A stretch of DNA of 64,000 nucleotides from Brachypodium distachyon (GCF_000005505.3 NC_016131.3:9693501-9757500); one strand, 5' to 3'. Counted from the first letter of the stretch, positions 12,258-24,700 are shown. Numbers and translations are program-made. The notes: a model not told the origin generated them from the letters alone.

Positions 12258-12420
12258 AGCACCTGACCTTCTTAAAGCTGTTGGTAATATCACTTGATGG
12301 TGACCCTTAATCGTGTATTCGTGTATGAGCCAACAGCTTTAAGAAGGCCACTTGATGCTACCCTTAATCGTGTATTCGTGTATGAGCCAACAGCTGTTGG
12401 TAATATCACTTGATGCTACA
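12258..12420. repeat. Cluster of direct and inverted short repeats
   Basis: The unit CCCTTAATCGTGTATTCGTG followed by TATGAGCCAACAGCT occurs twice (about 12304-12340 and 12361-12395). TTGGTAATATCACTTGATG also occurs twice (about 12281 and 12395). AAGCTGTTGG and its inverse CCAACAGCTT, with flanking CCTTCTT and AAGAAGG, can form a hairpin. This looks like a local rearrangement of a short palindrome-bearing segment. Confidence 0.65.
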
Positions 12421-13163
12421 CGGTCGAGGATCCAGCAACCGTGTAGCGTCGAACAAGAGGACGAATGTTACTGCTTCATAAATCGCGCTTCTGCCTCACT
12501 CGCCCGCCTATATACTCGAGCATTACCTAGGACGGAACCAGAGACGGACATCTCGTTCAAGGAAATCCAGGGATAGCGTCTGAGATTCCGAAGTCCATCT
12601 CAGTCTGCGAAAACATAAACGCGGGCTTTGACTGTGCCGGGAAAACGTCGCCAGCCTGCCAACCTCGTCGCCAGCGTGGATATATCTGAGCAACGCATGG
12701 CAGCGATCCATCGCCAGATCTATGATATCCAGTGGCTCCTACTCCACGTGAGATCGCATTTGAGTTGCTCTAGCTTGTTTCACTCGATGAAGAAACGCAA
12801 AAGTTAATGTGCGCAGATGTGCAGAACACGCACGGCCCAATTCATAGTCAGAAAAAACAAGACATTTCATAGTCGACAGCAAATTTAAAACTGACGCAGG
12901 CTAGATAGAAAACAGAATACCTTTTATAATACACTCATGATAATAGTTCAGCAACAGCAGAATATGAACCAGCATTTCAGTTGTAACATCGGAAGATTCA
13001 CACAGGAAGGAGCATGAATTAGAGAACTTTCAGAAAATCCTTTGGCAATTGTCATCTAACAAAAACTACCAAGTCTTGTACACTCACCGCAAAGGAGCCT
13101 CTGAAAAGAATGCAGAGACCAAAACCTTTGCAAGGGCAAACAAAAACCACTGCCGAAACCAAA

Positions 13164-15342
13164 TTAGTTGTCTCCTTCAGCGTCATCTTTAGTGTCCCTT
13201 TTCCTCTTGCTTGGCAAGGTAGATCCTGTGGACTCTTTGCTTCCGTTGGTTACTTTGCTTTTCTCATGCGCACCAGAATCTGGTTCATTGTCCTCAGCTT
13301 CACCATCTTCGTCTTCAACCTGCAAAAGTGACAACTGAATTACCTGAAGTATAGAGCAAATAGGCAAAATGTAATGTGTATTATTACACCATCAGGCTGT
13401 GTAAATTATATGACCCCGCAGAAAAAATCAAGTTTCGGTTATCCGTTGAAATAAATGCAGGGAAGCCGATTGAGAACTATATACAAATGGTTCTCTATCA
13501 AAACATTCCCATTTTGGCCATGTATAGAGCCATGGACCATGTAGATACAAGTTTTACAAAGAAACAACAAGAGCAAGCTACAAATGTGTAAACTCAGCTC
13601 AGTCACTGTTACAACCTTTGCTGAGAAACAAGAAGGCATGATGTAATAAAATCATAACAGTAAAACTGGCTCGAGAGCAGGAGGTCTTGCTACTATAATC
13701 TCAGAATATGGAGTGCAACAGCATTTTTCAGGACAAACAAGAAAGTAATAGGTCATAGAGATTGAAATGCATAACACTGGACAGAGCAAATTACATTTCA
13801 CAACTTTACAATTCCCACTGTAATTGAGTTGTAGGGAAACACAAAAGAATTAACAAACTACTGAGATGACAAGGCAAATCTTCCTTATAGGATTTTACTG
13901 CAGATTGCTCAGCAAAACGAATACAAAAATATTTGGATCATTTGTTCCTACTTTGTATTAAATCAACTTTCAGCCCTGACAAACAGCACAATGTAGTAGA
14001 GCAACTATCTAATTTGTGGCTTTTGCTACTAGAACTATCAAAAGAAGAAAAAGGAGGCAACTTTTCTCCATACCAAAAACATGACTCATAATCATGGAAC
14101 TACTATACTTTTGGTTTCTGTCTGCCACTAATGTAAAATTGTCAACTCATTTATTGTCACTTTAGCCATTCATTTTAATGTACATCATACTACAGTATTG
14201 AATTATCAGAAAATTTGGAGAATTGCTACAACAGGCAGCTGTTTAACATGTAAAATGGGCTGAACATGAAGATACAGCAAAAAAAAAACTGAATAACCAA
14301 TAGCTTGATACACAGTGAACAAACATTTAGAGGAGCTCACTAGACGAGTGATATATGTAAGGACTACAAACTGAATTATGCTTAACCCAATCACTTGAAG
14401 CTATAAGATTACACAAGGTACAAGGTAGTATCACGCATCCTCGTATGACCATTTCTACAACTTACAACTACGAGCAACAATATATGGATCAAGTGAAATT
14501 CGAAGCATGCAGTACACTAGTATAGATAACTATGTAAAGGTTATATATATTACTCCGTACATCATACAAGAAACCTCTTATTATTACCCGCAAAAAAAAG
14601 AGAAACCTTTAATTAGATAATCGACACTGATTTTTTGTGGATAGGAATTAGAACAAAATCTCACCTCATCACCTTCTTCCTCGTCATCTCCTTCCTCTTC
14701 CTCCCCATCCTCTTCATCTCCTTCCCCTCCCTCTCCGTCCTCTTCCTCTCCCTCCTCTTCACCCTCCTCACCTCCCTCCACCTCCTCTTCGTCCCCTTCC
14801 TCATCCTCCTCGTCCTCGTCCTCTTCCTCATCGGTCTCCACACGATCGTTACCCTCAACATCCGCGCCATCCAAGTACTTTAAGCTGGGAATCAGCGCGA
14901 ACACCTTCTCCCTGTACTCCTTCACCTTGGTGACAGGGCACTGGTACAGGTCCAAAGACTCGACTTGGATTGGTGCGAGAGGCGCAAGCTCCTCGACCTT
15001 GGCGAAGCGATTGTTGCCCAAATCAAGGTGGCGGATGGTTCCGCCGCAAGACTCTGCGACGGCGGCGAGGGAATCGGCGCCCGAGAGGCGGTTGTCCGGG
15101 AGGGAGAGGCGGCGGAGGGCCGGTAGGCGGGGAAGCCCGCCGAGCGAGGAGAGGCGGGCGCCGGCTATGGAGAGTTCCTCGAGGGAGGGGAAGCGGTCGA
15201 AGAGGGCCGACGAGGGGAGGCGACCTGTGGAGGACTTGACGGCGCCGTCGAGGGTTAGGGTTTTGGGGGCGGAGAAGGGGGAAAGCGGGGCGCTCTTAAC
15301 AGCGGCGTTAATGGCGCGCTCCCAGGCGGAGTCATCCTCCAT
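13164..15342 (-). CDS. ANP32-like acidic leucine-rich nuclear phosphoprotein
   Basis: Member of the plant ANP32-related family, small nuclear proteins with an LRR domain and an acidic tail. Animal members act in chromatin (histone binding, acetyltransferase inhibition) and phosphatase control. Two exons on the minus strand: 15342-14665 and 13319-13164, with a 1345-bp intron. They give 277 residues. LRRs occupy about residues 28-135, followed by an LRR C-cap-like segment (YREKVFALIPSLKYLDG, ~143-159). From residue ~170 the chain is almost pure Asp/Glu with Gly for over 50 residues. Exon 2 adds another acidic and serine-rich part and a basic KRKRD patch, a possible nuclear localisation signal. 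The CTTCCTC-rich plus strand of the acidic tract creates long false frames on the other strand. Confidence 0.9.
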
Positions 15343-15382
15343 GGCTGCTGTTGTGGTTGGGGATAGATGAAGAACAGAAGAA

Positions 15383-15402
15383 CCCTAGCTAAACCCTGGA
15401 GC
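15383..15402. promoter_or_regulatory. Telo-box-like motifs upstream of ANP32-like gene
   Basis: AACCCTAG and AAACCCT lie within 20 bp, about 45-60 bp upstream of the ANP32-like ATG. Telo-boxes (AAACCCTA) are common near the start of plant genes expressed in dividing cells, such as ribosomal protein genes. The match is by motif only. Confidence 0.35.
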
Positions 15403-15499
15403 TGGAAGCTTCGGAGGTGGGGAAGACAACTAGAGACTAGACAAGTACGGAAATGGAGGTGGTGTGGTGGAAAACAGGGGAGAGCTGTTCGTCCAAGCG

Positions 15500-18470
15500 T
15501 TGGAAATGGATACTGATGGGCTTTGGTGGCAACGGATGGGCTTGGGCTGTGGACTACGCCCAACAGACCCAACTTGAAAGAAACCTAACTTGTCTCAAAA
15601 AAAAACACTAACGTTCCGGCTGAAATTGGCATATGAATCCAATTATATATTCTTTAACTTGAAACGAATTGAACGATGACCATCGATACTACTACAAATA
15701 ATCGTACTGGGATTGATTCCATAGGTTGTTTTGCTTGCATGAACGATGGAAGGCAAATTTAGTTCAGAGGACTAACATTGCGATTTACCTCATAATTTAT
15801 AATTTTTACAAAATGTAAATACAATGTTCCGCGCATGCGGCACGTTTCTTCTGTCCCTTGAGAGGTTTAGCATATTGCCCCTAGAAAGGCGTGATACAAA
15901 ATCAACATGCCCTAACTATCCTAACAGAGTCGACCTCATGCATCTACGTAAAGCAAGCTAGAATGAAAGAGAACATCAAATCTCGATCGTAGTGCGGAGA
16001 AACAGCTAGCTTTGTCATCATCCTTTTGTGAACTGACAAGACGAAACAAGATGAGATCAAATTAATCCAGTACGTGCCGCACGTCGGATCACGGATCATC
16101 AACCAACTCGATCAGTTAGGGCACCACACGCGCCGGTGCACCGCACGCGTACGAGCGCGCGAGTGGGACGCGATCGAGAGGCGTACGTGAGATGACCGGG
16201 CGGCTGCATCTATCCAAGCACGCATCACGCGTGCATGCATAGGACGAGCTAGCAAAGCTTACAAAAGCTATATCTAGATAGAGCTTTTGCGCTGTCGAAG
16301 CTACATCCAGGTGCCTTTTGAGAGTTTGCGTCAGGTCACCCAAACCCCCGTCGCCACCGTATACCGATCTCACGCGGCGGGGAGAGACCTCAGAGAGCAC
16401 GCCACTAGAGTCTAGAGATCGACAGTGGAGGAACCGGATGGAGCAGTGTGCGCACACGAAATCTTTCGAGGTGATCGACCGACTAACGTACTGGCCTGGC
16501 AACTTTGTTTGCGGCTTTCAGCTTTGTGCTAGCTTGCGTCCAAGGCATATATAGGCTCGATCCGCACTCGGGCGTGGGCTGCCCGTGCAGGTCATGTACA
16601 GGAGAAATGCATGTACGTGTCTCGAAGAGGAGCACAACGCAGCCCACAAGGATCATCATCGACCGCGTAAAAAAGGCGACGTCGGTACTCGATCGGCTGG
16701 CATGGGGAAGAATGGGCATGCTGCATGCAAGGGTTCTCTTTCGGTGGTTTAAATTCGACCGACCGGCGGACCACGTACGACCGATGACGACTTAATTTGG
16801 CCGTCAGCAGCTACAAGCTGCTCTACCACGTACGTACGTGCAGCCGGCACGCGCACGGCCGCTCTCCCCATCGATTGATCGTCGGTGACAACTCTCGTAT
16901 GCATGCGCGCGCATGCATGAGATTGGCAAATACTAGTACAGCGACCCCGGAGGAGACGTCGGTCCAAAATCCGCAATCAAATTACTAGCTATAGAGGCCC
17001 TTTTTCTCGTCAGGCAAAAAACAAGCAAACAACACATCGATCGCCAGTTCCCGAGCCAACCCGGCACCGTAGAACGCGTACGGGCGTGTCGCCGTACCGG
17101 CCGGGCCGGTGCATGCATATACTACTCGATCCATGTCACGTTCAGTGACGCGTGGGTGGGTTGCATGCATGTGAAGAAAAAAGCGACCGGCCGAGCTGAC
17201 CTTACGAAGTTTACGATGGGGAAGGCGATAGCGGATCGCCAGTGTTACCGGCCGGATCGTGGCGGCAGCACGAAAAACGCACACGCATGGTGTTTGATTA
17301 TGGATGAGAGTCGTCGTCTGGGCTAATTTGGACCGCATGCAGAGGCCGGAGCATGATCGGGGAGACGGGGACGCATGCCGTACGTGCGCGCGTGGAGGGC
17401 GAGACATGCATGGGAAGGGAGTAGAGACTCCACACTGGCCACGCCACCACAGCTATAAGCCCGAATCGCACGTATATTCGTGCACCGCGTACTCTGATCT
17501 GCTAGCAGAGCGCCAGAGTCCATGCGCGCAATGCATGCATGCACCCCGGCCGGCCGGCTGAGAGAAGCCGGGATCTCAGAGAACACGACTGCGTTGCGTG
17601 TGTGATCGACTTGCATGCAGATCATAAACTGGAATACTGGATGCATGGTGTCGGCCGGCCGGCCGGCCTTCTGAATCGTTCTGCATGACTGCATGCGGGT
17701 ATTTGGACGATCTGAATCTAAATCTGACGGCCTTGTCTGCGCTGCGAGAAAGGAGGAAGCAGTCGATATCAATATATATACAGTCATACAGATATACAGG
17801 CAGGCAGGAAGTCTCTCTCTCCGCGCCTCACTGCTTTAGCAACAAGCACTGTATGATAGAGCGGCATGCATGATCGATGTATTCTTCTAGCTATGAGATG
17901 GCTATTTCCTCCTTGTCGTCTTCTCTCGTGCGATGCGTGTCGGCAAGTGCGTGTGTTTGTTTCATGCATCTCAGACCCTATCGATCTCTGTCTCTAACAG
18001 CTAGCTGATCGTTCCTCTTCCTTCATTGTTCTTGTTCGTGGTATTCTGTATACTGCTCGATCCGGGCAATCTCCAGGAAAAATAATCTCAACAAAACCTT
18101 TAGATCCTTGAGTCGTGATAAACAAAATCAAAACTAAAGCTCAACGTAGCCCCACGCACGTACATTGATATCGGTTCGCATCTACTTCCGGTTGCAACGG
18201 ATTAAGTGGCTCTTAATTTATTTGAAGAGATTTCAAAGGCATCTAATTTTGCACCGTGCGTGTACGATCACCGATCCAAAGGAATCAGCCAATCCAATTT
18301 TTGGGGTTTATAGTAACATTATCTGTCTGAAATCAAATGAATCCATCCATCCCAAGTTCTTTGTCAAGCAATAGTGTAGAAAACATACAAGCTCGTGTGG
18401 GTCTTTGTCAAACAATGTTGTATTGCAGAAAACATACAAGTTCGTGTGGTTACTAATCAAAACGGCGAAT
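15500..18470. other. Intergenic, rich in GCATGC palindromes, no gene recognised
   Basis: From about 16050 to 17950 the sequence is GC-rich and dense in GCATGC, CGTACG, GGCCGGCC and CGATCG palindromes. Overlapping open frames of 60-150 codons exist on both strands, but none resembles a known family and codon use is not coherent. I searched by eye for common conserved plant microRNAs and found none. A short foldback, ACAAAAGCT with AGCTTTTG, occurs at about 16260-16290. It may be an old promoter region or a degraded element. Confidence 0.45.
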
Positions 18471-18472
18471 AT

Positions 18473-18510
18473 ACCGGTGCCGGTACCGGTACCGGTACCT
18501 ACCGGCACCG
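18473..18510. repeat. GGTACC repeat forming a GC-rich hairpin
   Basis: A run of GGTACC units is flanked by CCGGTGCCGGTA on the left and TACCGGCACCG on the right, so a strong near-perfect hairpin is possible. Related GCCGGTACC and GGTGCCGGTA words recur near 18620-18650. No gene adjoins it. Confidence 0.65.
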
Positions 18511-18728
18511 TATACTCCGTTCATCAGCTGAGATCAGCATCCCTCCTGATGTCTCCTGCATGTGTGGTTTGACCAGCACGAATCCCCAGCTGATACCAGC
18601 GTTAATGGGTGGCCGATCCTTTGCCGGTACCTAGTGGTGCCGGTAAATAAGAGATTCCGGATTACTAATTCTTTGTTTTGCACATGTTGGTTCCCTGGGA
18701 ATCATCAAAGAGCCCGTAAGAAAAAGGA

Positions 18729-19193
18729 ATTTAATTATTTCTCTCTTTTTTGACAGCGAATTTAATTATTTCTCAGTTGGTTGGCTATGTAATAAATCTC
18801 AGCAAGATGTAGATCCAATTGGTCATATCTCTTATTCACTTCATATGTAAAGCCATAAACACATGCTAACTTAACCTCGTTCATTTCCACCACACATGCC
18901 AAAACCAGTTGTGCACTTTTTGCTACGGAACATTTGTAATCTCACGTCATTCTCTTTTTTTTTACCCCATTTAATTAATTTTTCTTTTTTTGACAGCGAA
19001 TTTAATTATTTCTCAGTTGGTTGGCTATGTACTAAATCTCAGGAAGATGCAGACATATCTCTTATTCACTTCATATGTAAAGCCATAAACACATGCCTAA
19101 CTTAACCTCCTTCATTTCCTCCACACATGCCAAAACAAGTGGTGCACTTTTTGCCACGGAACATTTGTAATCTCACATCACTCTCTTTTTCAA
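18729..19193. repeat. Tandem duplication, 240-bp period
   Basis: Two adjacent copies (about 18729-18958 and 18969-19193) share TGACAGCGAATTTAATTATT at 18751 and 18991, exactly 240 bp apart. They also share CATATCTCTTATTCACTTCA, AAAGCCATAAACACATGC, CACACATGCCAAAAC and GGAACATTTGTAATCTCAC. They differ by small indels and substitutions, roughly a tenth of positions. I see no coding content. Confidence 0.85.
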
Positions 19194-20575
19194 ATAGCTC
19201 CATGCGCGATACGTCCATTTCTACCCCGGCTTTCCCCTTCGTCCACCACATGCGGTGTATTTTTCCATGGTTGCACACGTGGGAACAGGACCGGTCCAAG
19301 AGTTTCAAAGACCCTGAAACGAACTTCATAAATGCGTTTTTTTTTACAAACTCCATGAATGGGCCTAGCGGCTGCAGAGGAGAAATAAAATCGATGACAT
19401 CTAACCAATAGGTGAAATCGTTGTAAATTTATAAAAGACCCGATGGATAGATGGATCGTTCTACATCAACATTGGGCTGTGTCCCTAATAACATATTGTG
19501 TACATATATATGCACTCGGACACTACCATTGGTTTGGTTGGGCCCCAGGCCGTTGCCCCTCTTGCCTTGGCCCAAGGTCAGCATTGAACAGGGATGAAAC
19601 GCCACCATTCGTCTGGTCTCATATAGAGAGGAGCTCATTTGTTGTAGCATGAATTTCAACAGACAAGAAACACTTCAAAAAAGAAAATGTGATAAAAAAA
19701 ATCCTACTGCCTATTTTTTCCGAAGGGATGCCTCATATAAATTAGGCAAGGAAAACATAAAAAATGAAAGAAAAAGGAAACAAGTTGTGTCTTGGACCAT
19801 GGTATGCCGCACACAGGGGCACGTGTCAGTCACCACCACCATGGAGGAAGATACGTGTATTAAATCTAGACCGTCCACATGTTGCGAACATCAGTCAAGC
19901 GTTTGGACCGTTGGATCCTATCTTCCCTTCCCACCCCCGCCGCTATATAGAAAAGACCAAAACCCTAGCCCGAGCAAATCTCCCTAACGTGCCTCCGCCT
20001 CCAAAGGGAGCTTACACCGGTCCTCATAAGCCCACCCATCCATCGCCGTCCAACCATCGCAAAACGACATCTACCTCGTCTTCAATGGCTCGATGGCATT
20101 GAACACGCCATCCCCCATTGTCGCGTTCCGGTCACAAATGCGGCTGACCGCCTCTTCGGCGGGGTTCGATTGTGGCCGGTCAAATTGAGTTATCAATGCA
20201 TTCCAAAACCGAGAAAAACGACATGGTCAAGACAATTCAAAGGAAGGAATCCAATCTCAAGCAATGAACATTACTGACCGGTCAAATTGAGTTATCGATG
20301 CATTCTAAAACCGAGAAAAACGACATGGTCAAAACAATTCAAACGAATGTAATCCAATCTGAAGCAATGAACATTACTAACTGGTTTTCCTCATTGTTGA
20401 ACAATTGATCCAACAGCCTGAGAAAAAAGCTAAACCGAACAACAGAGGGGAGAAACTCATCCTCTCACATACATCCAAGTCATTTTCAACCATCGCCCAA
20501 TATCATCATCCCCCATCAAGAAAAACAAAAAACTAAAAAGTCGACGACTCCTAATACTATTCCTCCCTAGCCTCA
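19194..20575. other. Intergenic with a promoter-like stretch and a tandem repeat
   Basis: About 19900-20100 resembles a plant core promoter and leader: CTATATAGAAAAGACC, then AAACCCTAGC, then a CCGCC-rich leader. The first ATG (20085) is followed by a stop after five codons, so no functional gene is apparent. It may be the orphan 5' part of a lost gene. The 102-bp tandem repeat follows, and the RING gene ends at 20576 on the opposite strand. Confidence 0.4.
20174..20380. repeat. Tandem duplication, 102-bp period
   Basis: Two units offset by 102 bp share GGTCAAATTGAGTTATC, AAAACCGAGAAAAACGACAT and AGCAATGAACATTACT. The array lies about 200 bp beyond the 3' end of the RING-ligase gene on the opposite strand. 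Confidence 0.85.
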
Positions 20576-21678
20576 TCAAGAAAGGTTGACGCAGACGCTG
20601 CCGTTTTTGGCGCATCCGCACGCCGGGCACGCCGTCGCCGCGGCCGCGCAGGACGCGCACAGGCAGAGGTGCCTGCACGGCAGCAGCAGCACCGCGGCCG
20701 CGCCCTCGGCGCCGCATCCCTTGCACATCCCAAAACCCGCCGCCGCCACTGGGGCCGTCACCTCCTGATCCTGATCCCCGCGGACGTCGTTATCCCCATA
20801 GCAGCAGGACCCGGCGTCGGCGACGTCGTTGCGCCGGACGCTGCCGCGGGACGCCTGCGCGTCGAGCATCTGCTGTAGCTCGCCGCGGAGCACGTTGGTC
20901 GAGGCCTCGTTGGACAGCGCGAGGTCGCGCCACATCTGGGACTCGAGGGAGACGTTCCTGAGCTGCTCGTCCAGCATCCAGTTGATCTTCCTCGCCCTCT
21001 CGATCTCCTCCTCCTTGGCCTTGAGATCCCTCGCCGCCTTGGCCTCCACAGATTCCGCGACCGTCCTCATGAGCTTATGCCTCTGCTCGGCCAGACCAGT
21101 CCACATCTTCGCCGCCTGCATCCATCCATCACGTACAGACGTAAGAAACAAATCAAGACTTACTCCAAATAATTAAGTACGCAAAGGCGAAGAACGGAAG
21201 AAGCATCGATCAAGGCACTTACATGGTTGAGCAGGAGGCTGTCGACGGCGATTAGCTGCCCGTGGGCAAACGCGGCGAGCTCCGCCGCCCCAAGCACCGG
21301 CTCCGGCTCCGGCGCGGCGCTCTTCCGCTTGTTGGCCCCAGCCACCATTTCCTGGGCGCCCTCGAGCTTGACGCCCCTCTGCACCAGGTCCACCGCGGCC
21401 AGCTTCAGGAACTCCGAATACTGATCCGCTCCGGACGACGACGACGCCCCCGGCGCCGGCCGCGGCGCGCCGAGGCCCATGTACGCCAACGGCTGCTGCT
21501 GGCTGCTGCTCCCCGCAACGCCGGCCGCAGGGGCCTGCAGCCTGCCAGTGCCATGCCAAGGCGCCGCCGCGGCGGCACTCCTGGCACCGGCGCGGTTGGC
21601 GAGCCCCTGAGGAACGGCGGGCTGGCGGCGAGCGGTGGCGGCGAGCATGTGGTTGAGGCGTTGCGCGTCCACGGCCAT
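20576..21678 (-). CDS. BOI/SBP-type RING E3 ubiquitin ligase
   Basis: Resembles the plant BOI-related (S-ribonuclease-binding protein type) RING ligases, which ubiquitinate MYB and DELLA-linked factors and limit cell death. Two minus-strand exons, 21678-21223 and 21115-20576, give 331 residues. The N-terminal part is low-complexity (Ala, Pro, Ser, Gln). Residues ~117-215 hold the conserved plant segment including LAAVDLVQRGVKLEG-like and WTGLAEQRHKLM words, followed by a coiled coil (~170-240, rich in Lys/Glu/Arg). The C-terminal RING (~283-316) shows CKGCG, LLPCRHLCLCASC and CPACG, consistent with a C3HC4 finger, and the chain ends CVNLS. The start is the ATG of MAVDAQRLNHM. A TATA-like TTTATATATAC lies about 75-85 bp upstream of the ATG. 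The substrate cannot be told from sequence. Confidence 0.88.
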
Positions 21679-21749
21679 GGCGATCGGCGTGCGTCCGTTT
21701 TTTTCCTTTTGGCCTCGCGGATAGCTAGGCGAGGCGTGGACGCGCGGTA

Positions 21750-21763
21750 CGTATATATAAAGC
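21750..21763 (-). promoter_or_regulatory. TATA box of the RING-ligase gene
   Basis: The minus strand reads TTTATATATACG about 75-85 bp before the RING-gene ATG at 21678, a normal position for a TATA box with a short leader. Confidence 0.5.
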
Positions 21764-21764
21764 C

Positions 21765-24700
21765 AAGGACGATCGATGCGTCCCCGGCCGGCCAGAAATT
21801 CAGATGTGGGAAGAGTGAGGTGCTAATTGAACGGCAAGGGTGGCAAACGAGGTCCTTGGATGGCAGGGGCCGCGTATTTATGGCGGGGGGTTTCGGTTGT
21901 GGCCTGCTGGCTCCACGCTCCCTTCCTCTGGCCTGGCCTGGCCAACGTGCCTTGGAGTGAAAAGAAGCAACTGAAAATGAGATTGACCCAATCGATCCAA
22001 ATAATCCTTCTCCTTTTCAGGGGAGATTTTGCCTTTTGTTTCTGCCCCCCCGTTCAAATCTCTCCCCGTTGGAGTAGAAACCAAGAATTCGCCCGTGTTA
22101 CTTTACAAATCTGCACGCATGGGAATAGCTGGCGTCTGTTTTGGCAAAGGGAAACGCCCACGGAGTTGTTCTATCTGGCGCCGAATCAGCATTACGTGGT
22201 TAAGCAGCTCCGATTCTGCACGAATATATCTTGTCTTGGGGCTGGTAAAGAAGGACGAAAACAAATTATACGCGCTCGATCTGCAGGGCGACCCTGGACC
22301 CGGCAAAAAAGATCGGAAATCACAATACCGGAGTTACTGGAGGGCAATACGGAAGGAAATTACACCCCTGGCGCGTTGCGTATCGCAATATTTGCATGCC
22401 TGATCAAAATCAACGCACGTACATTAATGTGCTGAGACAAGCGTTTTTTTGGCTGCTTGGCTGGCTATGGACGTATTGCTGGGAAGAAAACATGGGAGGC
22501 AAATAAGGCAGCAAGTTAAAGCTTTACACATCAATCCATGAGATGTAACGCACAATGGCTCAAAATTAGGAAGGAGATAAATGAGCTGATTAACGATTCG
22601 GTGGGAACAGAAAGACAGGCGGTTCATTCCTGCCTGGACATCCAAATCGGTCTATCGATCTGTACGTTTAATTTGGAAGAAAACTACAGCTCTTAACTGG
22701 TAGTATACCAAAAAATCTCTGCAAAGTTTGCTTCCCTGAGAAGGTGTCCTGTCTTTCTATTGCGGGATACAGATAATTGTGCGGGTATAGGGGAAATCGG
22801 CACCAAAATAGAATCACGCCACCGGTTTAATTAGCCCCTTGAAAACATTACTTGTACAGTACTGACACAGCGCAGATATATACAAACTACTAGTACAACA
22901 ACGCGTTACTCGGAATACTATCATTGGAAAATAATAAATTAATAATTAATGAAAAATAAGTATTTTCTTGGAAGTGCGATCGGATCGGTGCATATGCTTT
23001 ATATCTTGCGATTTTCCTTTCCTTTTAATTCCCTGCGGATTTTGTATGCCGAAAGAAGGACATGCCAAAGGAAGAAGACGTACAGGTCCTGCTGCGTACA
23101 TCACGTATCGATACGTTTTAAAAGAAAAAATTAATTCCTTCTAGAAAAAAGAAGAACAAAACAGCTGACCTGCAAGGGACGAAAATGAAAAGGGAACGGA
23201 ACAGCTTTCAAGAAAAGGAGAGAAGGAAGCGCACAAGAGAGTGAGTCGGAGACGCACGGGAGAATCGTGATCTCGGACGGGAGCGGGGGTACGTACGTGT
23301 CGCGCGCCGCTCGAATAACCCCGGCGCCCGCCACCCTGGCACGCACGACCGGCGCTGCGCCGTGCTGGCCGGGCCCCGGAACGTGGCACCGAGGTGACGT
23401 GTCACGCATGGGGACCGCGTCTGGCGCCAGTAGTATCCCGTAGTTATCAAATTGTTGATTGATTGTGTTATGCCTTTTTTTTTAAAAAAAATGATCTAAA
23501 TATTGTTGAAGGTTGGACCGAATAAGTGTGTGCTTGTTTGAAATCTGAACAAAATATTTGAAAGGCATTGCTATGTCTTAGTAAACTGCACTTTTGTTAA
23601 CTCGTATTAGTCGATTTTGCAGAAGTCATATCTTGCACCGCGATCTGCACATGTTTTGTATTATACTCGTATTGGAAAAGAAAAGGGAAAAATTATAGAG
23701 TCTAGTGGAATTGAACTTCTATCAATTGGATTCACACCTTGACGCACACTTAGACTAGATCATAACTAGTTTGCTATGAAGTTTTGTGTATGTAAGTTAG
23801 TTTTGCGTTAGCTTGTCCTCACTTTTGTTTTTTATGTTCCTTTCCAATTAATATCTTTAAAATTCTACTGCTCGCATATTTAAGTATGAAATTACACATA
23901 ATTGTTTGGTGCATTTTTTGTTTTATAAATGTGCAGTTGGGTTTTTGCAGACTATGGTGCATGAATTCCGTATAGCCAATTTATTTTATGTAATTTGGGT
24001 TTAAAATGGGTAATTGTGTTTGCAAATTTTGAAACTTGAAATTACACATAATATGGTTTTTGAGTCATTTTTTGTTTAGAAATAAATGCTAAAAGTGCAA
24101 CTTTTTTTTGCAATTTTGGTTCGATGTGCAATTTTTTTTTGCACTTTTTAAGCTTGAAATTCCATGAAATAGTTTTATTTTTAGTGATTTTAGGTTCAGA
24201 AATGAAGGCTAAAACTACATATAATCATTTTTATGCAATTTGTGTCTAAGAAATTTCAGGTAAAACTGCATATGAATTTTGGGTTTAAAACAATTTTGCA
24301 CCTAGTTTTAGCAGTGATTGGTGCTTCCGGTCCCACTATTGTGCTACCATACCGAGAGGAGATCCATCGTGCAGGCTAGTTGGAATGGCTTATGTTTTTG
24401 TTCCTCTCCATTGGACATCGATTGCACTTTTAGAATGGTTCTATATATCTACTTCGAAATATATAAGGCCAACACAGATTTCTAAGGCCAACAAAAGATA
24501 TATCATAAAACAAATCAATATGATTCCAAGGATAGGGGATCAAACCAAGGGGGAAAAAGTACTTCCATATAACTTAAAAACAATCCACTGTTGGTACATT
24601 AAAGACTTACCAATTACTTTTAAAATTTAATGATATATTTTCATATAAAAGCAATTGTTTTTTATGATGGGTCTACTAACTATTTCTAGAACCTAACATA

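Larger units (their letters stand above)
10850..13163. other. Intergenic between dUTPase and the ANP32-like gene
   Basis: No convincing gene is present. The stretch contains a Stowaway-like MITE (11162-11253) and a cluster of short direct and inverted repeats (about 12258-12420). A TGGATGG-rich patch lies at 11460-11580 and 11820-11870. The open frames here are short and unlike known proteins. The lower end holds the 3' flank of the ANP32-like gene. Confidence 0.5.

Noticed and set aside
14635..14883. Hydrophobic 82-codon plus-strand frame
   Set aside because: It is the complement of the Asp/Glu tract of the ANP32-like gene, which forces CTTCCTC-rich codons on the other strand.
17653..17670. 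GGCCGGCCGGCCGGCC as a special site
   Set aside because: Simple palindromic repeat common in GC-rich grass intergenic DNA. No context to assign a function.
19649..20102. Plus-strand frames with an upstream TATA-like box
   Set aside because: The ATG after the TATA-like box is followed by a stop within six codons, and the longer frames look non-coding. At most it is a relic.
21173..21960. Frames of 128-232 codons overlapping the RING gene exon 1
   Set aside because: They overlap the true exon in other frames, are Arg-rich low-complexity and show no domain.
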